A stretch of DNA of 64,000 nt from Actinacidiphila yeochonensis CN732 (GCF_000745345.1 NZ_JQNR01000005.1:4712001-4776000); one strand, 5' to 3'; numbered from the stretch's first letter, positions 43,463 to 52,737 are shown. Numbers and translations: made by a program. Notes: a model not told the origin generated them from the letters alone.

Positions 43463-44950
43463 ATGGCCTTCCGCCCGCTTCCCGCCTCCACGCCGGCCGC
43501 CGAGGGCGTCGACGCCCGGCGGGTCGGCGCGTTCCTCGACGCCCTGGAGGGCAGCGGGCACACCCTCCCGCGCGGACTGGTGGTCCTGCGCCACGGCAGG
43601 GTCGTCGCCCAGGGCACGTGGGCCCCCCGGACACCCGAGCGGCCCCAGCTGCTGTACTCCCTCAGCAAGAGCTTCACCTCCGCCGCCGCCGGACTCGCGG
43701 TGGCCGACGGGCTGCTGGACCTGGACGCCACCGTCCTGTCGTACTTCCCCGAACTCGACTCCCGGGTCGTCGATCCGCGCGGCCGCGCCATGCTGGTACG
43801 GCACATCGCCGCCATGGCCAGCGGCCACACCGGTGAGACCTGGGGCACCGCGCGGGCCGACCGGGAGGAGCCGGTACGGGGCTTCCTGAACCAGCCGCCG
43901 CAGCGCGAACCCGGGACGGTCTTCGCGTACAACCAGTCGAACACCTACACCCTGGGCGCGATCGTGCAGCGCCTGGCCGGCACCACCCTCCTCGGATACC
44001 TGCGCCCCCGGCTGCTGGACCCGCTCGGCATCGGCCCGGCGGCGTGGGAGGCCGACCCGCTCGGCCGCGAACTCGGCTTCTCCGGCCTCTACGCCACCAC
44101 CGACGCGGTGGCCCGCCTCGGCCAGCTCCACCTCGCGGCCGGCCGGTGGGAGGGCCGTGAACTGCTGCCGCCCGCCTGGGTCGCGGAGGCCACCCGCCGC
44201 CACGTCGCCAACGGCACGGCCCCCGACTCGGACTGGGAGCAGGGCTACGGCTTCCAGTTCTGGATGTCCCGCCACGGCTACCGCGGCGACGGCGCCTACG
44301 GGCAGTTCTGCCTCGTCCTGCCCGAGCAGGACGCCGTGGTGGCCCTCACCAGCGAGAGCACCGACATGCGGGCACTGCTCGCCCTCGTCTGGGAGCACCT
44401 GCTGCCCGCCTTCACGCCGCAGGGCGGCGCGCCGCCGGCCGCGGCGGCCCGCGACGGCGACGACGAGGAGCTGCGCGCCCGCCTGGCGGCCCTGGCGCTC
44501 CCGCCCGGCCCCGGCGCCGCCGCCCCCGTCGAGCCGGCCGAGGACTGGGCGGCGGCGCCCTTCTCCGGCGCCGGCGACACGGCCGCCCGCGCGCTCGGCG
44601 TCACCGCCGCCCGCCTCGCCGCCGTCCCCGGCGGCTGGGAGCTGCTCCTGGAGACCCCGGAGGGGAAGACCGCGCTGCGCCACGACCGGCCCGGCCCGCA
44701 CGGCTGGAGCACCGCCGAGCGCCCCTCGGCGCCCGTGCCGCTGGCGTTCGGCGGCGGCTGGACGGGTCCGGGCGCCTTCACCGCGACCCTGCTGCCGCTG
44801 GAGGTCCCGCACAGCATGACCGTCACCCTCGACCTGTCCGACCGCACGCTGGCCGTCCGCCCCCGCACCATCCCGCTGCACGGCACCCGGCTGGCCGTCT
44901 ACGGCGCGCCGCTGCGCGAGGACCGGGAGATCGGCGGACACGCGGTGTGA
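43463..44950 (+). CDS. Serine hydrolase of the class C beta-lactamase family
   Basis: This 495-residue protein has a beta-lactamase-related domain in residues ~15-340. The SxxK motif is in 'LLYSLSKSFTSAAAG' and the Tyr-x-Asn motif in 'VFAYNQSNTYTLG'. A C-terminal beta domain (~350-490) is often seen in these esterase/aminopeptidase-like enzymes. There is no signal peptide, so a cytoplasmic esterase or D-peptidase role is more likely than antibiotic resistance. ATG at 43463. Confidence 0.88.
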   Translation: MAFRPLPASTPAAEGVDARRVGAFLDALEGSGHTLPRGLVVLRHGRVVAQGTWAPRTPERPQLLYSLSKSFTSAAAGLAVADGLLDLDATVLSYFPELDSRVVDPRGRAMLVRHIAAMASGHTGETWGTARADREEPVRGFLNQPPQREPGTVFAYNQSNTYTLGAIVQRLAGTTLLGYLRPRLLDPLGIGPAAWEADPLGRELGFSGLYATTDAVARLGQLHLAAGRWEGRELLPPAWVAEATRRHVANGTAPDSDWEQGYGFQFWMSRHGYRGDGAYGQFCLVLPEQDAVVALTSESTDMRALLALVWEHLLPAFTPQGGAPPAAAARDGDDEELRARLAALALPPGPGAAAPVEPAEDWAAAPFSGAGDTAARALGVTAARLAAVPGGWELLLETPEGKTALRHDRPGPHGWSTAERPSAPVPLAFGGGWTGPGAFTATLLPLEVPHSMTVTLDLSDRTLAVRPRTIPLHGTRLAVYGAPLREDREIGGHAV

Positions 44951-44980
44951 GATGCGGCGGGCGACCGGCGTTCGCTAGGG

Positions 44981-44996
44981 TGTGACGCGAGTCACG
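44981..44996. promoter_or_regulatory. Crp-like binding site
   Basis: TGTGACGCGAGTCACG fits both the general CRP pattern TGTGA-N6-TCAC and the Streptomyces form GTG-N6-GNCAC. It lies 148 bases before the methyltransferase start, in an otherwise empty 193-base gap. Confidence 0.45.
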
Positions 44997-45143
44997 TATG
45001 ACTCCGGGAGATAGCGGGTACGTGGCGGTTCACGTCTTGAGCGCTCCGTGGTTGCGTACTCCTGACGTTCTCATATCGCTGACGCGGCGTTAACCGCCGC
45101 GTGTCCGGCCCGTCAAGCGGGCTGTTCCGGAGGGTGGTATTCA

Positions 45144-45947
45144 GTGAATCGGCACGAGTTCCTGCGGGGCCTGCACCGAGTGACGGCCACGCGCAACTAC
45201 CTTGAGATCGGGGTCAACGACGGACGGAGCCTCACCCTGTCCCAGGTGCCCAGCATCGGCATCGACCCCGCCTTCAAGGTGAACGTCGAGCTGCGTGCGG
45301 ACATCCACCTCGTGAAGGCGACCAGCGACGACTTCTTCGCCACCAAGGACCCGCTGGGCCACCTCAAGAGCGCCCGCAACCCGGTGAAGAACGCGCGCAA
45401 GGGCCGCCCGCTGTTCGCCCACTACCGCGGCGGCACGACCCTCGACCTCGCCTTCATCGACGGCATGCACCTCTTCGAGTACGCGCTGCGCGACTTCATG
45501 AACGTCGAGCGCTTCTCCCGCTGGGACTCCGTGATCGTCCTGGACGACATGCTGCCGCGCGACATCGACGAGGCGGCCCGCGACCGGCACACCGACGCCT
45601 GGACCGGCGACGTCTACAAGCTCATCCCCGTACTCGCCAAGTACCGCCCGGAGCTGACGGTCGTGCCGGTCGACACCGAGCCCACCGGCGTGCTGCTCAT
45701 CCTGGGCGCCGACCCCGGCAGCACGGTGCTCAAGGACCACTACGACGAGATCGTGCAGGAGTGGGTGGTCCCGGACCCGCAGAAGGTCCCCGAGGGCATC
45801 CTCAGCCGCGTCGACGCCGTCTCCCCCGAGATGCTCCTGCGCGGCGGCTTCTGGACCGACCTGGTCCGCAACCGCAACCGCCGTGCCGCGCGGACCCGTT
45901 ACGACGCCCTGCGCGGCCAGGTGAACGCGGCACTCGGCCGCTCCTGA
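45144..45947 (+). CDS. Class I SAM-dependent methyltransferase (Methyltransf_24-like)
   Basis: This 267-residue protein has the SAM-binding motif 'RNYLEIGVNDGRSLTL' (residues ~17-32), an acidic ribose-binding position in 'SIGIDPAF', and 'DLAFIDGMHLFEYALRDF' (~105-122). This pattern is common in methyltransferases linked to glycan or secondary metabolite modification. The GTG at 45144 follows AGGGTGG. It is preceded by a Crp-like site. Substrate unknown. Confidence 0.85.
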   Translation: MNRHEFLRGLHRVTATRNYLEIGVNDGRSLTLSQVPSIGIDPAFKVNVELRADIHLVKATSDDFFATKDPLGHLKSARNPVKNARKGRPLFAHYRGGTTLDLAFIDGMHLFEYALRDFMNVERFSRWDSVIVLDDMLPRDIDEAARDRHTDAWTGDVYKLIPVLAKYRPELTVVPVDTEPTGVLLILGADPGSTVLKDHYDEIVQEWVVPDPQKVPEGILSRVDAVSPEMLLRGGFWTDLVRNRNRRAARTRYDALRGQVNAALGRS

Positions 45948-45961
45948 CCCGTTCCGGTGAG

Positions 45962-45984
45962 GGCCGCGCCGGGTCCGCGCGGCC
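45962..45984. terminator. Hairpin after the methyltransferase gene
   Basis: GGCCGCGC-N7-GCGCGGCC, a perfect 8-bp stem 15 bases after the stop codon, between convergent genes. Confidence 0.55.
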
Positions 45985-46053
45985 GGTCCTCCCAGGGCCG
46001 GTGCCGCGCCGGTCCGGCACACCGTCCACCGCGATCCGCGCCCCCAACTCGAC

Positions 46054-46795
46054 CTACCGCGGGCCCCGGAGCTCAGGGTGGCCGCGCAACTCGGCGGCCT
46101 CCAGCCGGAGTCCGGGGCGCCACTCCAGACCCGCCGGGCAGCCGCCGGGCCGCCTCCTCCCCGGCGGTGCCCCGGTAGCAGGGGTCGAGGACCGGCGCCG
46201 CCGCGTCCCGCGCGGGCACGACCGGGCCGTGCGCGTGTGCCCCGGTGCAGTCGCCAGGCGCGTCGCGGCGGTCCGCCTCGGCCAGCGCGACCAGTGCCAT
46301 GCGCGAGGCCACCCCGAAGTCCTCCGGCTCGCAGAAGCTGTCGGGGTAGCAGAAGGTCGATCACGCCAGCGTCCCCGCGCAGCCGCAGCCGCAGCCGCAG
46401 CCGCAGCCGCAGCCGCACCGAGCCGAACCGCGGCGCCCCTCCGACGGGGCTGCGCCGGCGGTCCAGGGCTCCGTGCACCGGGCGGGTGCTCGGGCGGCGC
46501 GGTGTCGCAGATCCCGCCGAACATCCGGCTCTCCCGGCGCCACCGGCCGCCGCCGGGGAACGCGGTCAGGCCGCCGCCGTCCCCGTCGTGAACCGCGACC
46601 GGTGGACGCCGTCGGCGGCCGTCGCGTCCAGGACCGGCCTTCGCGTCCAGGACCGCCCGGCCGCCGCGGACCCGGCACGGGTGGAAGGTGAGCGTCACCC
46701 GCAGCGCCGGACCGACCGGCGCGCCGGTCGAGCGCTCCTCGACATGGCGCAGCGCGGGGTGTACCAGAAGGCGTCGGGGCCGCGGTCAGTCATCC
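46054..46795 (-). pseudogene. DUF3626 remnant, 5' truncated and frame-broken
   Basis: Across several frames the minus strand reads the C-terminal half of a DUF3626 protein in order: 'HPALRHVEERSTG', 'VTLTFHPCRVRGG', 'GGLTAFPGGGRWRRESRMFGG', 'RRSPVGGAPRFGS', 'TFCYPDSFCEPEDFGVASRM' and 'LDPCYRGTAGEEAARRLPG', ending 'LRGHPELRGPR'. The N-terminal half is missing and coding signal stops at the 22-bp inverted repeat. Where family members have a plain stretch before FCYPDS, this copy carries a six-fold hexanucleotide repeat. Unlike other breaks in the window, the truncation cannot be a single-base error, so I regard it as decayed. Confidence 0.75.
46379..46414. repeat. (GCAGCC)6 hexanucleotide microsatellite
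   Basis: Six perfect tandem copies of GCAGCC inside the DUF3626 remnant, encoding alternating Arg-Leu on the minus strand. Length is a multiple of three so it does not itself shift the frame. Confidence 0.85.
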
Positions 46796-46835
46796 CGGCA
46801 GCACGCGGGGGCCGCCGGGATGACTGACCGCGGCC
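46778..46835. terminator. Perfect 22-bp inverted repeat
   Basis: Arms 46778-46799 and 46814-46835 are perfectly complementary (core CGGTCAGTCATCCCGGC) around a 14-base loop. It sits 86 bases after the stop of the acyltransferase gene and exactly where the DUF3626 remnant begins. A terminator of the acyltransferase transcript is the simplest reading. A role in the truncation is possible. Confidence 0.6.
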
Positions 46836-46920
46836 ATGGACTCATGAGTCGGCCGGAGACGGTGGCCGACGGCCGGACGGCGCCGTCTCCGCCCTCCGGG
46901 GCGGTCGGCGCCGCCCGGGT

Positions 46921-48910
46921 TCAGCCGGTCGGCCGGGCGGTCAGCGTCCACGCCAGCGAGGAGGCGAACAGCGTGGTGCCAGCGCCGCCCCGGGGGTGGA
47001 CGTGGTCGATCCACAGCAGGTCCAGGTGCGGGGCGACGGCGTCGTACCAGTCGTCCACCAGCACCTCGGGATGGTCGTGCTGGTACGTGCGCACCACCGA
47101 GTTGACGCTGTGCTGCCAGGTGAACGGCCCGCGCACCGTCATCAGCACCATGCGGCGCCCGCCGATCACCGAGCGGACGTGGTCGAGCACGTCCGGCCCG
47201 AACTCCGCGTTGGTGCCGAGCGCCAGCACCACCGTGCCCCGCAGCCGCCCCTGCGCCAGCAACTGCGCGCAGATGTCCGGCGCGTCCTCCATCATCCGGC
47301 CCACCTTGGCGTGCACGTCGATGCCGGGCAGCAGCCGGTGCAGGTCCTGGTCGGAGCCGAGCGACACCGAGTCCCCGATCAGCGTCACGTCGCCGCCGTC
47401 CACCCCGTCCACCCCGGCGTCGCCGCTCGACCCGCTCGCCGTTTCGGCCCCTGCCGCCGACGCCGACGCCGACGGGGGCGGCCCGGACCGGGACCCGGCC
47501 GACGGGGAGGGCGAGGCCGAGGGTGCCGTCGGGGCCGGGGAGCGGGGCCTGCCGTCGTCGGCCAGCCTCGCCTCGTACCGCGCTGCCGCCCGCAACTGCG
47601 ACTGGAGCGCGCTCGGCGCCGACACCGGGCTGAGTACCAGCGCCGCCGCGGCCACCACCATCCCCGCGGACGCCAGCGGCACCCCGGCCGCCGGCCGCAG
47701 GCCCCGCTCGGCCAGCGTCCTGAGCCGCAGCGCCACCGGCCGCTGCACGAGCTGCCGCCCGGCCACCGCCAGCGGCAGCGGCGCCACCAGCTCCACCGCC
47801 CGGAGCGCCGCCCCCGACGCCGGCGCCAGCGCGTTCAGGGCCACCACGACCGGCCAGTGCCACAGGTACAACCCGTACGAGTGGCGGCCCAGCGCCCGCA
47901 GCGGCCGGGCGTCCAGCAGCCGCACCGGCGCCCCCACCCCGCACCCCGCACACACCGCGGTGGTCGCCACCGCCACCACCGCGAAGCCCCACCCGTACAT
48001 CACCGCGTCGCTCGGCCCCAGGAACGCCACCACCGCCAGCGTGACGAGACCGGCCCGCACCACCGTCAGGCCCCGCCGGGGCAGGTGCCCGGCCACCCAC
48101 GCCAGCGCGGGCAGCAGCAGTGCGGCCGCGCACCCCGCCAGCAGCGCCCCGCTGTGCGTGTCGGTCCCGAAGTACGCCCGCGCCACGCCCGAGGTGCCGT
48201 GGCCCACGACCCGCATCCGCCACAGCGACGCCGCCGCCCCCGCGGCGGCCGCCACGCCGAGCACCGCCCGCAGCGCCGGCCGCCGCCGGCCCCTGGCCAG
48301 CGGCAGCAGCACCGCCAGCAGCAGCGGCCACACCACGTAGAACTGCTCCTCCACCCCGAGCGACCACAGGTGCTGGAGCAGTGGAGGGGTGCCCAGGTGG
48401 TGGAAGTAGTCGTCGCCCTCGTGGATCTGCCACCAGTTGTTGGCGAAGCCCAGCGAGGACGCGGCGTCCCCGCGCAGGCCGTTGCCGACACCCGTGCCGT
48501 CCCCCGCCGTGAGCCGGGCGGCCACGCCGCAGGCGACCAGCACCAGCAGCAGCTCCGGCAGCAGCCGCACCGCCCGGCGGCGCCAGAAGCCGCCCAGGGC
48601 GATGCGCCCGTCACGGAGCTGCTCGGCCAGCAGCAGGTGGGTGATGAGGAAGCCGCTGATGCCGAAGAACACGTCCACGCCCACGTAGCCGCCCGGCAGC
48701 CACCCGGGGGCCACGTGATAGGTGATCACAGCGGCGACGGCCAGCGCCCGCAGCCCGTCGAGTCCGGCCAGCCGCCCCGCTCCGGCGCCGCGCTCCCGCG
48801 CGGGGCCTCGGCCGCCCCGCCCCGGGCCCGGTGCTGCCGGGTTCGGCCGGCTGCCCGCCGCCGGCCCGGGGGAGCCCCGCGGCCACGTCCGTCCGCTGTG
48901 CTTCCGGCAC
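46921..48910 (-). CDS. Acyltransferase 3 family protein with C-terminal SGNH domain (frame break near 48815-48830)
   Basis: This is an OatA-like membrane O-acyltransferase. The GTG at 48910 has GGAGG 7 bases upstream but its frame must shift by one (one base too many at a G/C run around 48815-48830) to enter 'GRLAGLDGLRALAVAAVI'. Ten or so membrane segments follow with 'VDVFFGISGFLITHLLL', 'FHHLGTPPLLQHLWSLGVEE' and 'YGLYLWHWPV'. A Ser/Pro linker leads to an SGNH domain ('VTLIGDSVSLGSD', catalytic Asp-His in 'WIDHVHPRG'). Such enzymes acetylate cell-wall glycans or exported metabolites outside the membrane. Confidence 0.86.
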
Positions 48911-49162
48911 GGAAGACCTCCTCGTCGACGAGTCCGTGCCACACCGTAGGAAGGTCGGCACCCCGGGACGGCGGAGGCGGGACCGGATGGAGGCGCAGAG
49001 CACCCAAAATTCCCCCGATCATCTGATGAGCGATCCCTCGGACGGCGGTGCGGAGGAGCGGGGCGCCGCTGCCGAGAGTGCGGGAATGGGCGGGCGACCT
49101 CGCGCGTTGACGAAAGCGAAAATGAAAACCGTGGCAAGTAGAACGAGAGAGGGGTGGCCGCG

Positions 49163-49327
49163 ATGGCCCGCAGCGAGCAGCGCCCGGTGGTGAAGCTCCG
49201 TTCCACCGCCGGCACCGGACACACGTACGTGACCCGCAAGAACCGGCGCAACGACCCCGACCGCCTGGAACTCCAGAAGTACGACCCGGTGGCCCGCGAG
49301 CACGTGCTCTTCCGCGAGGAGCGCTGA
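49163..49327 (+). CDS. rpmG: Ribosomal protein L33, zinc-independent form
   Basis: This 54-residue L33 reads 'MARSEQRPVVKLRSTAG' then 'YVTRKNRRNDPDRLEL' and 'REHVLFREER'. It has no cysteine, so it is the zinc-free paralogue. Such copies replace the zinc-binding protein under zinc limitation, usually under Zur control. A strong Zur palindrome is not obvious. Only the half-site GAAAATGA is present at 49118-49125, close to a TTGACG -35-like element at 49107. An L31 type B gene follows. Confidence 0.93.
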   Translation: MARSEQRPVVKLRSTAGTGHTYVTRKNRRNDPDRLELQKYDPVAREHVLFREER

Positions 49328-49460
49328 CGCTGACCAGGGGCCCGGCCGGGCCGGACGGGCCCGACCGCCCGCTACCCACCGGGACGGTTCGACCGCCGGC
49401 GTCCCCGCCGGGTCCCCGCCTCATGCGGCGGCCCGGGGGCGGACGAGGAGAGGAGAAGAC

Positions 49461-49712
49461 ATGAGGAAGGCCATCCACCCCGAGACGCGCCTGGTCGTGT
49501 TCCGCGACAAGGCCGCCGACAGCGCGTTCCTGACCCGCTCCACCGCCACCAGCGACACCACCGTGGTGTGGGAGGACGGCAGGACGTACCCGGTGATCGA
49601 CGTGCAGACCTCGTCGGCCAGCCACCCGTTCTACACGGGCAGGTCGCGCGTCCTGGACACCGCCGGCCGCGTCGAGCGCTTCGAGCGCCGCTACGGCCGC
49701 ACGGCCTCCTGA
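49461..49712 (+). CDS. rpmE2: Ribosomal protein L31 type B, zinc-independent form
   Basis: This 83-residue protein reads 'MRKAIHPETRLVVFRDKAA', 'FLTRSTATSDTTVVWEDG', 'YPVIDVQTSSASHPFYTG' and 'VERFERRYG'. It lacks the CxxC pairs of type A L31, so no zinc is needed. The ribosome binding site GAGGAGAGGAGA lies before the ATG. It is paired with the zinc-free L33 134 bases upstream, the known zinc-starvation ribosome remodelling pair. Confidence 0.94.
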   Translation: MRKAIHPETRLVVFRDKAADSAFLTRSTATSDTTVVWEDGRTYPVIDVQTSSASHPFYTGRSRVLDTAGRVERFERRYGRTAS

Positions 49713-49917
49713 AGCCGCGCCCGCACCGGGGACGCCCCGGTCGGGACCGGGGGCCCGCGGCGGGAAACCCCGCCGCGGGCCCTCCGCGCGTCCGCCCGTC
49801 CGCCTGTACAGCCCGTCCGGGCGGCGGCACGTCCGGACCGGCGGTACGGGCCGCTCCCCGCCGCCGGCCACGCCGCTGCTCCGGACCGCCGCCGGGCGCG
49901 GGCGTAGGCTGCTGAGC

Positions 49918-50853
49918 ATGGATGCCGCCGCCACTCCCACGGGCGCGTCGCCCTCATCGACAGCCGCCGTCGCGGCACCCCGGGGCCGCGACGCCCCGGC
50001 GACCCGCACCGACGCCGCCCGGCAGGCGGAGGCGGGACTGGACGAGATCGCCCGCCTGCTGTCGGCGGGCGGCGCGGCCGTGCTGACCGGGGCGGGCCTG
50101 TCGACGGAGTCGGGCATCCCCGACTACCGCGGCGAGACGGGCCGCCGCAGGCGCGGGTCCCCGATGACCTACCAGGAGTTCACCGCCGCCGAGGAGAACC
50201 GGCGGCGCTACTGGGCCCGCAGCTTCCTCGGCTGGCCGGCGATCACCGCGGCGCGGCCGAACGCCGGCCACCGCGCCGTGGCCCGGCTCGCGGCGGCCGG
50301 CCTGGTGACGGGCGTCGTCACCCAGAACGTCGACGGACTGCACCTCGCCGCCGGCACGTCCGACGCCGTCGAACTGCACGGCAGCCTGCACCACGTCCTC
50401 TGCCTGGACTGCGGCACCAGCAGCCCCCGCACCCGCCTCCAGCACCGTCTCAGGGCCGCCAACCCGGACTTCGCCGAGGTGGCCGCGCACGTCAACGCCG
50501 ACGGTGACGCCGAACTGCCCGAGGCGGCCGTCGCCGGGTTCCGCACCGCGGCCTGCGAGGCCTGCGGGACCGGGACCCTCAAACCCGACGTGGTGTTCTT
50601 CGGCGAGACAGTGCCGCCGCAGCGGGTCGCCCGCTGCTACGAACTGGTGGACGCCGCGCCCGCGCTGCTGGTGCTCGGCTCCTCGCTCACGGTCATGTCC
50701 GGGCTGCGCTTCGTCCGGCACGCGGCACGCCGCGGCAAGCCGGTGGCGGTGGTGAACCAGGGCGCGACCCGCGGCGACGGGCTCGCCTCGGCCCTGGTGA
50801 ACCTGCCGCTGGGGGCGGCGCTCACCGAACTCGCGGCACGCTCGGGCGCCTGA
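49918..50853 (+). CDS. Sir2 family NAD-dependent protein deacetylase
   Basis: This 311-residue sirtuin has an NAD-binding 'VLTGAGLSTESGIPDYRG' (residues ~56-73), 'VTQNVDGLH', the catalytic His in 'VELHGSLHHV', and a zinc site from 'CLDC' and 'CEAC' with a 60-residue insert between. 'GSSLTVMSGLRFV' is the second nucleotide contact. It removes acyl groups from lysines using NAD+. The first ~40 residues are low-complexity. ATG at 49918. Confidence 0.93.
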   Translation: MDAAATPTGASPSSTAAVAAPRGRDAPATRTDAARQAEAGLDEIARLLSAGGAAVLTGAGLSTESGIPDYRGETGRRRRGSPMTYQEFTAAEENRRRYWARSFLGWPAITAARPNAGHRAVARLAAAGLVTGVVTQNVDGLHLAAGTSDAVELHGSLHHVLCLDCGTSSPRTRLQHRLRAANPDFAEVAAHVNADGDAELPEAAVAGFRTAACEACGTGTLKPDVVFFGETVPPQRVARCYELVDAAPALLVLGSSLTVMSGLRFVRHAARRGKPVAVVNQGATRGDGLASALVNLPLGAALTELAARSGA

Positions 50854-50949
50854 CCCCGCTGGCCGCCCCCGGGGCCTGACCCCGTCGCCCGCCCCGGGCC
50901 TGACCTTGCCCGGCCTCGGCGGCACAGCCCGCCGCCACGCGCCCGAGCG

Positions 50950-51690
50950 TGCCGCCGGATCGGACCCCGGTACCCGACTCGGGCCGCCGGGCGAGGAAGA
51001 CGAACTCCGGCCGGTTCCGGTCCGGGGCCTCCCGGACGTCCTCCACCAGGTGCCCGTGCGCCGCCAGGCCGGCCTCGACCTCGGCCCGCTCACGGAACCC
51101 AGCGTCGAGTCCGAGGTCGGCACCTGCCCGTCCGCCGCGAACACGTACGTCCAGCGGAACGTCACCAGCGGCAGGTCGACCTCGACCAGATCCACCCAGC
51201 TCTCGACGGCGCCGACGCCGGGCACGTGCACCACCGCCGTGGACGCCGCGCGGTTCCGCTCCTCCCAGCCCCGCCGGGCCGGATCGCGGGTCTCCAAGAC
51301 CAGGTACCCGCCGGGCCGCAGCGCCGCGTACATCCCGTGCAGCACCGCGTCCCAGGCCGCACGCTCCAAGGGCCTGGGCGGCGTTCCCCGTCATCGTCGC
51401 GAGGTCCACGGGCGGCGGCGGCCGCGCCGTCCCGCCCCCGGTGATCCACCGGGCCCGCTCCGCTCCGGGCTTCGCGCGGGCCACGTCGAGGGAGGCCCCG
51501 GCCCGTCCACGCCCACGACCTCGACGCCCCGGCCGGCCGGCAGCAGCACCGGCACGCCCGTCCCGCACCCGATGTCGAGCCCCCGGCGGGCGTGCTTCTT
51601 CTGGGTGATCCGCAGGTAGGCGTCCAGGTCGGCTCGGCCGGATTCGAACGGGACGTGGAGGGCGGCGGGCCGCGGCTGCCGGAAACCCTC
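50950..51690 (-). pseudogene. SAM-dependent methyltransferase, broken by several frame shifts
   Basis: In order along the minus strand, in changing frames: 'PFESGRADLDAYLRITQKK', 'LDIGCGTGVPVLL', 'GVEVVGVDG', 'ASLDVARAKPGAERARWI', 'VDLATMTGNAAQA', 'WDAVLHGMYAALRPGGYLVL', 'ETRDPARRGWEERNRA', 'VTFRWTYVFAADGQVPTS', 'EVEAGLAAHGHLVEDVREAP', 'FVFLARRP'. Together these cover an entire class I methyltransferase of ~240 residues but at least three shifts are needed, and no clear start is found. Either several base errors or a decayed gene. The segment with the SAM motif is intact. Confidence 0.7.
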
Positions 51691-51770
51691 GTTGGCCCTG
51701 CGGGCGAGGACAGGCGGGTACGGCCGCCGCGCGCAGCGGATTCCGACCCGCTGCCGGGGCCGGCGGTACG

Positions 51771-51808
51771 GACGCCGGACGCCGGACGCCGGACGCCGGA
51801 CGCCGGAC
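51771..51808. repeat. (GACGCCG)5 heptanucleotide repeat
   Basis: Five perfect tandem copies of GACGCCG followed by GAC, in the gap between the broken methyltransferase and the thioesterase. It is outside any coding region. Confidence 0.85.
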
Positions 51809-51941
51809 TCTCCTGTATAGCGCGAGCTGTTGGGCGCCGCGCCGTGGACCGCTCGTTCGCCGCGGTGCCCGGCCGCGCTCGGTAGGTTCGGGGAGCCGGG
51901 GCGTCGGGGCCCCGGGGTGCAGCGACGGCGGGAGGATCGGC

Positions 51942-52696
51942 GTGCTGGGGCAAGTGGGCGGCGAGGACCGGTGGATCAGGCGGCTGGGACCGCCCCGGGA
52001 GGGCGCGCCGCGTCTGGTGTGCTTCCCCTTCGCCGGCGGTTCGGCGGGGTACTTCCGGCCGCTGGCCGTGGAGTTGGGGCCGGACGTCGAGCTGCTGGCC
52101 GTGCAGTACCCGGGCCGCCAGGACCGCCTGCGCGAGCCCGCCCTGGACGACATCGGGTCCCTCGCGGAGCGGATCCGCGAGGCCATGGCGCCCTGGACCG
52201 ACCGCCCGTACGCGTTCCTGGGCCACAGCATGGGCGCGCTCGTCGCCTTCGAGACCGCGCGCCGGATGGGCCCGAGGGCCCGTGCGCGCTGCTGGCGTCG
52301 GCGCGGTCCGCACCCTGCGTGCACCGCCCCGGCACGGTGCACCTGCGGGACGACGCCGGGCTCCTCGCGCAACTGCGCGCGCTGGGCGGGGCCGACGAGG
52401 AGGTCCTGCGCGACGCGGACCTGATGGGGCTGCTCCTGCCGGCGATCCGGGCGGACTACCGCGCCGTCGAGACCTACCGGCCCTCCGAGGTGCCGGCTGT
52501 CCTGGACGTCCCGGTGACCGCGCTGGCGGGCCGGGAGGACCCGGCGGTCGAGGTGGCCGAGATGGACGCCTGGCGCCACCACACCTCAGCCGCCTTCCGC
52601 CTGCACACCTTTCCCGGCGGCCACTTCTACCTCCACCAGCGCGTGGCCGAGGTCGCGGCGGTCGTCGCCGGAGCGCTCCCGCGTGTCGCTTTCTAG
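51942..52696 (+). CDS. Type II thioesterase (frame break at 52268-52273)
   Basis: This alpha/beta hydrolase of about 251 residues is of the GrsT/type II thioesterase family. It has 'RLVCFPFAGGSAGYFRPLA', 'VQYPGRQDRL', the nucleophile elbow GHSMG in 'YAFLGHSMGALVAFETARR', and, after the shift, 'LMGLLLPAIRADYRAVETY' and the catalytic His in 'FPGGHFYL'. One missing C near 52270 joins the halves. The GTG at 51942 has GGGAGG 7 bases upstream. Such enzymes edit carrier proteins of PKS/NRPS systems, but no such system is in the window. Confidence 0.86.
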
Positions 52697-52737
52697 GCCG
52701 CGCCGGACCCGCCGCAGGCCAGTGGTGAAGCCGCCGG

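Noticed and set aside
43463..44950. Beta-lactamase resistance gene
   Set aside because: It has SxxK and YxN motifs but no signal peptide and an extra C-terminal domain, as in intracellular esterase/peptidase relatives.
45948..46910. Forward-strand genes in the 46-kb gap
   Set aside because: Forward frames there are Arg/Pro-rich with no family resemblance; the minus strand carries the DUF3626 remnant instead.
49107..49130. Full Zur box before the zinc-free L33 gene
   Set aside because: Only one half-site (GAAAATGA) matches; the other half does not, so it is not called as a feature.
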